DNA from: Cyclina sinensis
Taxonomy: Eukaryota; Mollusca; Bivalvia; Venerida; Veneridae
DNA length: 64,000 nucleotides
NCBI GenBank assembly: GCA_012932295.1
Contig: JAAONU010000009.1
Span: forward strand, 919,197-983,196
Direction: 5' to 3'
The translations under genes and the position numbers were made by a program. Under the pieces are notes generated by a model. It had not been told where the DNA came from, made no database searches, and saw nothing but the letters and a program-made list of their open reading frames with translations. The stretch's first letter is position 1; each line of letters begins with the position of its first letter. Below, in pieces: positions 27,201 through 39,200 of this stretch.

Positions 27201-30200
27201 CAACAGCTACATTTGTGACATTTTCATTTGGTTTCCCATCATCTCTAGCACTTTCAGCTTCCCTAGTTTTATTTTTACCTACAATGTTTGCAGCTGACTG
27301 AACATTAATACTTTTAGATTCATTTTTAGGATAGTCTAGAGACTCTGATTCCTTTTTGTTTGATTTATCATTTGGCTGTTCAGAGTTTAACTTTATGTTA
27401 ACATGTTGCCTTGAAAATTGTCTTCCTAAATTATCTTTGGATGCTGGACTAACCTTGCCTTTATTCCTAGTTTCATTATTGCCAGTCATGGAAACTTGTT
27501 TCCCTTTGTGCCCATTCACAGGTACATACCCATGAATAGGCGCGAGTCCCTATCTTTGATAATTTTGTTGAGGGGGAGAAGGGCAGTGGGTTTTCTTATG
27601 TCCAGTACCATTGCAGTTAAAACATGTCAAATGTCCCATAGAATTAGTATTTTGGTTAGCATTCCTACCTTGAAATCGGGTTCCTCCTCTTCCTCCACGT
27701 GTTCGGCTGTAAGTCTGGGGTGGATCCTGTCGGTATTGTTGTGACTGGGGTCTCTGTGGTCGATGCTGGTAACTTTGTTGAAATTGTGATTGGTAAGGCT
27801 TTTGGTAATAGGGATTTTCTGTCAGTGATGGGTCATTAAATCTTCCCTGAATTTCATTTATTTGCAGTTGCTGCATGGTAATAGCCTCTAGCATCTTATC
27901 TAGTTTTGTTTCCATGCCTTTAAAGTCATTCACTGTATTATATGTATTGATGTCAGTGGTCTCACTACTCGCCACAGTTTGTTCAGCACGAGTCGCAGCT
28001 CTTCGTGCATCATCCAGCGTACTAATATCCTGTGGTTTCACAATTTTCTTCAAGGATGTGTGAAGTCCATCAATGAAGTGTGCAACTAACCACTGAGTTG
28101 GCATACCTCTGTCACGAGATAACTCTAGGTATCGTGTATAGTAATCACATACACTCTCTGATGGCTTCTGTTTTATGGCATCAAGGGAAAAACTTCCATC
28201 ACTGCCATCAAATCTTTTTTCAAAAGCATCCTTAAGTCTGTTTGCGTCATCCTTAATTTCATTACTCAAACTATTATACCAAGCCTGGGCTGGTCCAGCA
28301 AACATTAAAGGGAATGTTTCATTTACTTTGTTTTCATTGTAACCCAGAAAGTTCATTGCTTTTTTCTTGTAGTCTGCTAACCATGTTGCACCAAGATCTC
28401 CAGGTCTACCTTCAAAGTTCTTAATGTTGCTTGGTGGTAATAAATGTGTTGCCATAATTACAGTAGGTTCAGGTTCTAAAGAAGTATTAATGCCTATGGC
28501 GCTTGTATTTGAATTTGTTGTTGTATTAGAAACAGTTGCTACTGAAGGATCTATGGAAATGTTACTTGTTTCGGTTGTTGTAAATCTTCTTGGCTGTGTT
28601 AGCTGTTTCTGCTCTTGACGTCCCCTGTTTGCACGAGTTACTGGCCCTTTTGGCGTAAAGACAGAAGGACTTGGTCGACTGCCACCAATGCGTCTGTGGT
28701 AAGAACCGTATTCACTGTTCTGCGGCGTACTACTCATAGGGATCGTTACTCCACCAGAATTTTATGGATTAGGTACCGGGATCGATACCCGGATTCTCCA
28801 CCAGAATTTTATGAGTTGATAATTTCGCCTCTGAACGTGAATCGTTCACCTTCAATGTGCAAGGGCTGCAAAAACCAAAACTTCTTTTAAAAAACCGTAA
28901 TTTTATTTTATTTCGAGATATACTTCCAATGTCCAAGTCTGAATGATATTTTAATTTTATATATAACATACATATAACCTTCAATGGGGGAATTACTCAG
29001 GAGTGAAGCCACTCTCTTTGCTTTATGTGAAAGGTACACATAAAAACAAAGAACATCACATTAATTAGTTACTAACAAAATATAAACTGAATTGCTAATG
29101 TATAATTTGCAACATTGTACATTAGTCTTAATACATAAATGAAGAATTGTCATATGCACATGATATTTCAAATTAACCTAACATATAGTATTTATTTATA
29201 ATTCAAACCTATATTCATAACCAAATGAAATTCTAATTCAAAAATAAGAAGACGCCACATAAAATCAAAACTACTAAATTCTTAAGATAAGGTAGTTAGA
29301 ACAATTATAACAAAGGAACAAAAAGTAAAATCAACATACCTGCAAAAACCAAAACTTCTTTTAAAAAACCGTAATTTTATTTTATTTCGAGATATACTTC
29401 CAATGTCCAAGTCTGAATGATACTTGACATTGGAAGTATCAGGGTTTTTAAAGGAACCTTTCCAAAGGCGACCGGTTGAGTACAGGATGTCGATTTTTAG
29501 GATTTTATCACTTTTTTTTAAATTCAAAGGTAGCTTAATCAACATTAATCATAAATAACAATAATATAAGGAAGCCAGTCTGTGATGTAGACGGTTTTGG
29601 TGCAGCTGAACAGGTAGAGGTGATAGGTTAATCAGTTTAATCTTGCTTAAGGCTTAAGTATCAATTGTGGTGTAAAAATATATTAATAAATTCAAAACAA
29701 AGTGAAAATATGACATTTGTCACTGAATGTCTTATCTCAATCTAAATCATAAGTTTAAGTAAGGTTGTAACATTGAATTTGTTTTAAAAACTATGATGCT
29801 TAATAACTTACTCAAAAATGTGAATTTTAAGAAATTAAAACATTTCATTGAATTATGAACATTTTGATACCAAAATTGAATAATATATTTTAATTCTAAA
29901 TTTTACCATTAATTTACAAATAACTGATTACAGTTCATTACATAATATTTAATCACAAAAAGAAATGAATCATAATACTTCAATTATTTTCAAAAATTAT
30001 ATTATCGTAGTTGAGTTCTCAGAAATTGTATTTTATATTGTGTTCATTATATCCTGTGCTTGTAAAGACTTACAAAGACGTATTATTTATTTTCATAAAA
30101 TTATTTGCTAACTTTTACATCCTGGCAGTATTTACTAACATAGACAAAATCATGAAAGCCCAAAGAACTAAATTTAACAATATTGCAAGAAATATTGCAC

Positions 30201-33200
30201 GTAGATGTGATCACATGTACAGTTCAATTATTGGGCATAACCCATTGGATGGTTTTTTCAAGCAGCCAACTTGTTTTTATGAATTATAAACAGTAGCATG
30301 GTATCATGGGAGCTGTCAGAATTCAAAATTGCAATTTTTAGAAATTAACTCGCTTTTTCTTTCATACTTTGTATACAAAGTGAATTTATTTTATAAAACA
30401 ATTTTTTTTATTGTATATATGGATATAAATTAAAACAAAAGAATATTCAAAATTGTTCCGTATAAAACAAGATATATTTGGACTCATATACGAGTCAGTA
30501 TAAGATCACATTGCATGAGCTAATCCAAATATTCAGGATATTATATAAATGTACCAAACAATGATAAATTACTTAATATATTAAAGTGACTAGGAAAATC
30601 TTGCCATCACATAATACCACTAAGATGATGTTCACTAATGGTATAAAAGGATCTAGTAGCCAATTTCAAACCTGATTTTTGTCGAGCCCGCTTGCAGTGA
30701 GCTCCACTTAGTCGCCACTTTTGGCGTATAGTTCGGTGTATGTGGGTAACTCCGTCCGTCCGGATTTGTCCAGTCTATATCTTGCTCATTCTTTGAAGGA
30801 TTACAAAATAATTTGGTACAAATGTTCAACATGATGGGGTTGTGTGTCGCACACAGAACCCGAGGTCCACCGCTCAAAGGTCAAGGTCTCACTTGGGGGT
30901 CAGTGCAAAACCCGTGTCCGGAGCATAACTTCTACATGCATGGAGGGATTTCAATATTACTTGGGACAAATATTCTCCATAGTGAGGCGGAGTGTCCCAC
31001 GAAAAATTGAGTGTCTGTGGCAAAGGTCAAGGTCACACTTAGGGGTCAAAAGTCAAATAACAAAATAAAACATTCATTTGTGAGTTTAACTTCTATATAC
31101 ATGGATGGATTTTAATATAACTTAGCACAAATGTTCTCCATGTTGAGTTGAGTTGTCTCGCACAAATTGAAGGTCAAGGTCAAGGTCACATGAGGTCAAA
31201 CGTCAAATAAAAATATGAAAATTTGTTTGTTGGCGCTGTATCTTGCTTATGCTTTGAAGTATTATGCTTAGTGGTCAGAGGATTTGAAAAATTAAAGTGT
31301 CTGTGGCAAAGGTCAAGGTCACATTTAGGGGTCAAATAACAGGATAAAACATTCATTTCAGAGTATAACTTCTATATACATGGATGGATTTTAATATAAC
31401 TTAGCACAAATGTTCTCAATGTTGAGTTAAGTTGTTTCGCACAAAATGAAGGTCAAGGTCACAAGAGGTCAAACGTCAAATAAAAATATGAAAATTTGTT
31501 TGTTGGTGCTGTATCTTGCTTATGCTTTAAAGTATTACGCTTAGTGGTCAGAGGATTTTAAAATTGTTGAGCCCCCTTGTGGTGAGGTTGACTTAGTCGC
31601 TGCTTTTCACTTTTTGTGGTTTGGTGTATGTGCGTCCGTCAGTCTGTGTGTCTGTCTAGATTTGTCTGGTCTATATCTTGCTCATTCTTTGAAGGATTAC
31701 AAAATAATTTGGTACAAATGTTCACCATGATGGGGTGGTGTGTCACACACAAAACCCAGGTCTGCCGCTCAAAGGTCAACATCACACTTGGAGGGTCAGC
31801 TTGGGGCGTAACTTCTACATGCATGGCAGGATTTTAATATAACTTGGGACAAATGTTCTCCATAATGACGCAGAGTGTCGTGCGAAAAATTCAGGTGTCT
31901 GTGGCAAAGGTCAAGGTCTTACTTCAGGGTCAAAGGTCAAATAACAAATTAAAACATTCATTTGTGAGTATATTTCTTTATACATGGATGGATTTTTATA
32001 TAAGTTATAAAAATTTTCTCCATAGTGAGTTGAGTTGTCTTGCGCAAAATGAAGGTCAAAGTCACAAGAGGTCAAAGATCAAATAAAAATATCAAAATGT
32101 TCAAATAACATGAATTGAGTTTTTAGGCACAAATGTTCATCATGAGACTTCGTGTCATGCACATGAACCAGGTCACAGGGTCAGAAGTCAAGGTTACCTA
32201 AGATGATGCAATGTCAAGATTTTCCCTTGGGTATACAAAGGATGTGCTGCGCACATCTCACCTATGTATACATCTTTCTCCTTGATCTGAAGCTTATAGG
32301 TTCAGGTTTGAATTAAGATGAGTGGGCTCGACATTCTGCCCGAGGGCATTTCTTGTTTCATTTATTTCTTATTACTTGAATTTCTAAAATAAAGAACAGG
32401 AGGTTATTAAACCAAAACATTTCATCAACAATTTGGTATTTTGGGAGAAAGATGATAATTTTAAGAAATGGTGAATTAATCTGAAGAAATTGAATAAAAC
32501 TGCGTCAGATATGTGTAAACTTTTTCATATTTGCATTGGTTAGAAAGAAAGATTTAGCAACTAAGATTAGCTATAAATGTATTGATCAAATTCTATTCAG
32601 CACTTGGGCCAGAAATGTGGGTGTCATGTTTAATACTCATATCCTGTACAAGTGACAATCTGTGCGGGTAAGGAATTCACACATTCAGCACCAGCATGTA
32701 GACACATCATCTTTTGCATTTATTTATATATTTCCTATGCTTTCAGGCACATATGGTGAAGCGTTCCTCAGTAGGCGCAGAGCTACATCATTTGAATGAG
32801 GACAAAAGCATTACTACTGATCCAGGAGAAAATAATAAAAGACGGACACTGAGACTGGAAAAGAAACAGAACTCTTGGGGATTTACTTTACAGGTATATC
32901 ATATAATATCAGATCGTATCGTATCGCAGCGTATCATAGCGTAGTGTAGCCTAGCATAGCATAGCATTACAAACATGTTATATTATGTCATGTAATATCA
33001 TACCATTCAATATCATGTTATATTATTTCTTGTCATATTATATCTTAACATATCATGTTATATTATGTCATGTCATTACATATCATTCCACATCATATCA
33101 TGTTATATTATAATTATATTATCATATATATTTTCATATTATATTGTATATTAAGTTAAGGAAACTAACACAAACAAAAAGGAGCATATAGTTAGACCAG

Positions 33201-36200
33201 CATGCAAATGTAAGATATGAAACTCCCGGAGGCTCAGAGTTAAGTTTTCATTCCAAGCTTACAGTGGTGTGTTTTGTGATTTAGTAAGGATCTTTCCTCA
33301 CCATAAAGACTTACCCAGTACCTTTAAATGACTGTGGCTGTTTATATATATTGTTTGATATTACTAAATGGTCAGATAAAGGCCATTGTCATAGACTTGA
33401 GTGTAATTCCATATTTTTACGTTCGGACTCAACAATATCAAGCCACTTCAGTGTACATAGTGCTTAATTAAATGATAGGACACATGATAAGTGATATCCT
33501 ATTGGTCCAGATATGTTTACATTGCTTATAAGGCAGATTTCAGCTTTGCCCTAATAAAGGAGAGCTAAGTCTTGTTGTAGATAAATATATAGATATTGAG
33601 GGGCTTGGTTCTCAATGGTAAGCCTCGTTAGTGGCAGTTAGTGGTACTGTAAGTGCTAATTTATTTTACCACAGATATTAGTGAGTACTATAATAAATGT
33701 ACCATTGTGTGCAAATTCAATTTCACAACATTTTATTAGGTGTTTTCTTCTGTTGGCTTGGTGTGTCATAGAAAAAAAATGTGATAATGAGGCTAAGTAT
33801 GGTTATGTAGCTTTACAATGAGGTCATTATATATGGCAAAAGAATATCATTGTTGTGTCTGGCTTATGTTTTTGGGGGTTTTTTTTGTTTGTTCGTTTTT
33901 TGTTTGTTTTGTTTAATTATTTTTTTCTGTAATACAAAAATCTGTTTCAGCATTTTTCTTTTAGTCTCAACAATGATTTTTCATTGAGCTATATCTTAAT
34001 TATGTGACCCAGAACTAAATTCATTCGGAAAAAAAATGCTGCCCATAGAGTACAAAATAACTTTAGAAAATTGTAGTCCATTCAGGATGACACTTCAGAA
34101 TAAAGGTCTGTGTCCCATTCTGTAAGGTCCATCGGTAAAAACTAATAAATCAAAGTCTTGAAGTTTAAGTCTAACAATCCTATGGTCTGGAAGATTCTTT
34201 AGGCCAAATAAAAATTGTACAAGTCATAGACCTTTGGCCTGTGGCTTATTTTGCAGACTGGCAGCCTTTATGGACAGGCTATTTCACTTACAAGCTAATG
34301 AAATGTTAATTTAAGAATGTTTTGCAACATAAAAATATTGGTAGACAAAGAAATATGGAATGCTATAGTATAGCTGTATTGCAAAACTTTCATCTCAAAA
34401 TTCTATTTATAGTAACCATCATTAGTTCGTTTGTTGTTAAAAACAGATGCTATTATGATATTCAGGCAAGCACTACAGATCAATCTTGGTATTCTAACCT
34501 TTGTTCTGAAACATTTATTTCAGACATATGGAATCAAACACAAAAAGACAAAAGAGATTGAGATAATGACGTATGTAGATTACGTGGAGTTCGGTGGCGC
34601 CGCCTGGATGGCCGGCATGAGACGAGGTATACAGATTAAGGCAGATATGCTTGGTTTAATCTGACATTTAAAATTACAGCACTTAGTGGCAAAACTATCT
34701 CGCTAGTCAAAAAATACTTGTAATGCTTTATATAAGTTCGCCAAGCAATGTGAAAATACTTAATCATCAAATTAAACAATTTTTTTTTCTAGCAGACCGC
34801 TATGTTCTGTTTAGGTTGACTGGGGAGCAGAAATAGCTTTCAAGAATCTGGGCTGGCATTATTCATATTTCTTTACCAGTCATATTTGCTTTCATTGTGA
34901 GAAAAATTCACAAGACAGTTTGTTTACCATCTGGTTTGCTTAAAACCATTTCCTTCTAAACATGTCATAGATAGGGTGTAACTTTATAGAAGAAGTGGAT
35001 GATCTCAAGAATAACCAAGATGATAAAACATGAACTTCCTTGCTGTCCAAAAAATCCAAGCACCTCCCTTGAAAACTGTTAAATGCATCATCATTATTTA
35101 TAAATTTGTGTATAAAATTATTAACCACTTAATTGGTTTGTTACATGCTTCGGGTAACGCACAACTATCTATGTTATTTGAATACTTTTCTCTAGGTGGA
35201 TATGAAACTCATCAAAAAATGCCTTGAAATATACAGAAAGAAGGTACTCAATATGTCATCATAATTATATTATGAAAGTTGTGAATAAATTGGAACATGT
35301 GGTTTTAATGTTTACACGTTGTTATTTAAAGGCGAAAACCTGTTTAATGGTATGGAACCAAATAAATTGTATTATTTAGTCACTTAACTGTTTTGAGCAG
35401 TAAAAAATTTTTGAAAGATTTTTGATGAGATTAAGTTTGGGTTAGGATCATGTAATCCATTATTACCCTGTTCAGTGAATTGAAATATGAGCAGAGTACA
35501 TTATTTGTAATATCAGTAACACCCATTTTAAAATTTTGGTACTTCCTTAAAAGGCGGCTTTCAATTTACTGAATTGTTAAGAGTAGTTTAAACATATTTT
35601 ATTGTGGTATACATTTGTCTATATTTAACAGCTTAACAATACATAATATAATAGTGGTAAATAAACTGGATTTCTGCCTAACACAGCAGTTGTTTAGGGT
35701 CCAGAACTTTCATTCAGCAGAGTAATCATGAAATCATGATTGTAATTGTAAGAAAATAAAAAAGAATTTTAACCAGAATGATGTCTTTTTAGCCAATTTT
35801 TTTGGGGGGAGGCTCTTTCTCCACCCCAATGTTATCATATGGTTCTCAGCTCCAATTAGTATGTGTCGTTTGACACACTTTTGCTATTCATGAGCGAAAA
35901 AAGTAATCCTGAGTAAACATGTTAACTTAACATAGATTGGAAACATAATTTTTTTCCTGCTTGATGACTGCTGCAAAGATTCAGATCTGTACTCGCACTG
36001 AAAGTTTGGAATGTCGAAAGTCACAGGAAAATCTCACCCATGGCGGTATTCGAACCAGTGATCTTCAGATAGGGAGTCATGCACTCTGTCCTCTTGACCA
36101 CTGTTCCTCATTTGTTTTATATGTTATAAGTGAATAATACACATGTTTAAAACTGTTTCAGTTTCCTTTTTATTTCCTTTAAAATATAATAACAGAAAAT

Positions 36201-39200
36201 AAAACAATCATACAAGGCATAATTTACATAATTCTTAGCCGAGACAAATCAATGTTTAAGTGCAGTACTCTGATAAGTAAATATAAATGAAGAATGTTTA
36301 CTGTAGTACTGTGCTTGGTCATTGAAATAAATGCTTTTTCAGAAATTGTGAAAACTCTTCATTCGAAAGTATACCGGTAATTATTTATGACTGTTCATTT
36401 ATCAGTAATCTGATCATTAAACAAAACCACGAAACAATTTTTCTAAGTAGCTTAATTGTTATGCCTTTTTTATGCCAATAACACACTGCCACAACAACAA
36501 AAATTAGTTAAGTGTGTGCGTACAAAGTTTACCACACTTGCGTCAGGCATGTCACAAAAAATCAAGAATTTGCTAAACCATATTGTCATGTTTATCAGTG
36601 ATAATGTGCTAATTAATCATTTAACAAGGAATTAATTATCAGCTGTGTAGTTTTCATGCTCTCTTGTTGTGTTGTTGTTTATCTTTTGAGGCAGTTTTTA
36701 AGATAAATAAACAACCTTTTTTTGGTATTTGTTCAGCTTGTTTCAATTGTATTAAAAGGCTGTGATTTATTAAACTAGAACTCCGCTAGTCAGACGTGTC
36801 GCCCGATGATAGCACACCAGTTATTTAACTTTTTCTTCTGTGGAATGGGGAATTTATAGGCCCTGGACAAGAAATAAGTATGAAAAATTACAAAGGGCAA
36901 TAACTCAAAAATTATGTAAAAGAGAGTTATGGTTCTTGGGAACTGCACCTCTCCACAGTGAGATCTATTCACCTGTGAAGTTTCAAGTTAATATCTTCAA
37001 TACCTTTCAAGTTATGCCCCAGACAAGAGTTAAGTATGAAAAATTACAAAGGGCAATAACTAAAAAATTGTGAGGAACAGAGTTATAGTTCTTGGGAACT
37101 GGACCTCTCCACAATGAGATCTATTCACCTATGAAGTTTCAAGTTGATATCTTCAATACATTTCAAGTTATGCCCCAGACAAGAATTAAATACGAAAAAT
37201 TACAAAGGGAAATAAGTAAAAAATTATGCAAAAGAGAGTTATGTTCTTTGGCACTGCACCTCTCCACAATGAGATCTATTCACCTATGAAGTTTCAAGAT
37301 TATACCTCCAGTACATTTAAAGTTATGCCCCAGACAAGCAAAATGGGACGCTGTCGCTGACACCGACGTTGACACCGCAAGTAACACCTATGTGTTTCCT
37401 AACTATTGTCGGGCGACACAAAAATTGACCCCATAATCTTTTTTTCTTTTTTTTTCTTTTTTAACTCAAGAGGTGTCAGACTAAAAAATGCAGCGAAGAA
37501 GTATTAAGTATTATTTATCAATGAAATACTAAGATTTTAAACTACCCTTTGACATAATTTCATCTTTAAGATAGAAAAAAGTATTATAATAAAGAATAAG
37601 GTTAAGGGATGAGCTTTGGGTGGATCAGTGGTCCAGTGGTTACCCATCTGCAGTGGTAATCCAGATGTCACAAGTTCGATACCCCACTCCATCACTTGTA
37701 CAACTTATTGTCTTTCAGATGAGGCATTAAACTAAGGTCCCATGCATTGGTGCTTAACACTGAGCCTGTATAACAATCTTGCACTATTTCCCACAACCTA
37801 AGAAAAACAAAGTTTTCAGTGAGATTTGTAGTATGTGAAACAAGTACCGATGATAAATTTAAACAGATAGATGATCTTGGACTTCAGACGGCAATTTCAC
37901 TGGATTATAAGAGAATTTCTGAAGAGTGATTTGAATGAAAAAAAATGTTTGCTAAGTTAATGACTATGAGAAAAACAAAAATGGATTTGAATTGTGGCAA
38001 AATAATTCTGCTGCACCCTAGGGCATGAGGTAGACAACTTTTGTAGATATCAATAAAGTCTTGCTGGTTTCAGAGTTCTTACATTGTTTTTGTTGCTTGT
38101 TTGTTAACTTGTTAATAAAAGCAAACTTTCCTCTTTCAGGGGATGTAATCCTGTCTGTAAATGGAGAAAAAGTAGTGGAAGTAACTCATCAACAGTTAGT
38201 GAGTAAAATCCGACAGGCTGGCAATATCTTGAGGTAATTTTTCATTATAGCAAGAGTCTGCCAAGATTTCAGTCTATGTTGCTCTCTGTCTTCCCATCTG
38301 TATTTCACAAGATTCTGCCTGTCTACCTTAATATCTGTATTTCCACAAGATTCTGCCTGGATTGTCAGTATATGTTAATGTCCATCTACCTGTCTGTATT
38401 TCCACAAGATTCTGCCTGGATTGTCAGTATATGTTAATGTCCATCTACCTGTCTGTATTTCCACAAGATTTTGCCTGGATTGTCACTGTTTGTTGATGTC
38501 CATCTAGCTGTCTGTATTTCCACAAGATTTTGCCTGGATTGTCAGTGTTTGTTGATGTCAATCTACCTGTCTGTATTTCCACAAGATTATGCCTGGATTG
38601 TCAGTGTTTGTTGATGTCAATCTACTTGTCTGTATTTCCACAAGATTATGCCTGGATTGTCAGTGTTTGTTGATGTCAATCTACCTGTCTGTATTTCCAC
38701 AAGATTATGCCTGGATTGTCAGTGTTTGTTGATGTCAATCTACCTGTCTGTATTTCCACAAGATTATGCCTTGATTGTCAGTGTTTGTTGATGTCAATCT
38801 ACCTGTCTGTATTTCCACAAGATTATGCCTGGATTGTCAGTGTTTGTTGATGTCAATCTACCTGTCTGTATTTCACAAGATTCTGCCAGGATTGTCAGTA
38901 TATGTTGATGTCTGTCTACCCATCAGTACTTTCACATGATTCTGCCTTGATTATCAGTGTATGTTGCTGTTTGTCTACCCATCTGTATTACAGCCAGTCA
39001 GGTAGTTGGAGTCTCTGACATGATGGCATAACCTGTCCTTCTGTAGGACATGGGTTTAAGAACAGGTGGCCAAACCTGGCATTTTATTTTGAACTTTGTG
39101 AGTTTCTTTCCATTGATTGTTAACCTACTGCAGGTATTTAATATTCCGTTATGTTTTCTTTGACTAGAAGGTACTCATAAAATTTTCTAAAGATGGCCAA

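Larger units (their letters stand above)
20283..29976 (-). mobile_element. Near-intact Ty3/gypsy LTR retrotransposon
   Basis: A complete element in minus orientation. The 5' LTR is 28807-29976; then come the primer-binding site, gag (28737-27550), pol (27549-22861), a membrane-protein ORF in the env position (22698-22114), a non-coding stretch and the 3' LTR (20283-21451). Domain order protease-RT-RNaseH-integrase is the Ty3/gypsy (Metaviridae) order. The gag and pol frames are open apart from one UAG between them, the LTRs differ by one indel in my reading, and a 5-bp ACTTC duplication flanks the element, so the insertion is young. It sits in the putative first intron of the tamalin-like gene, antisense to it. 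Confidence 0.93.
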
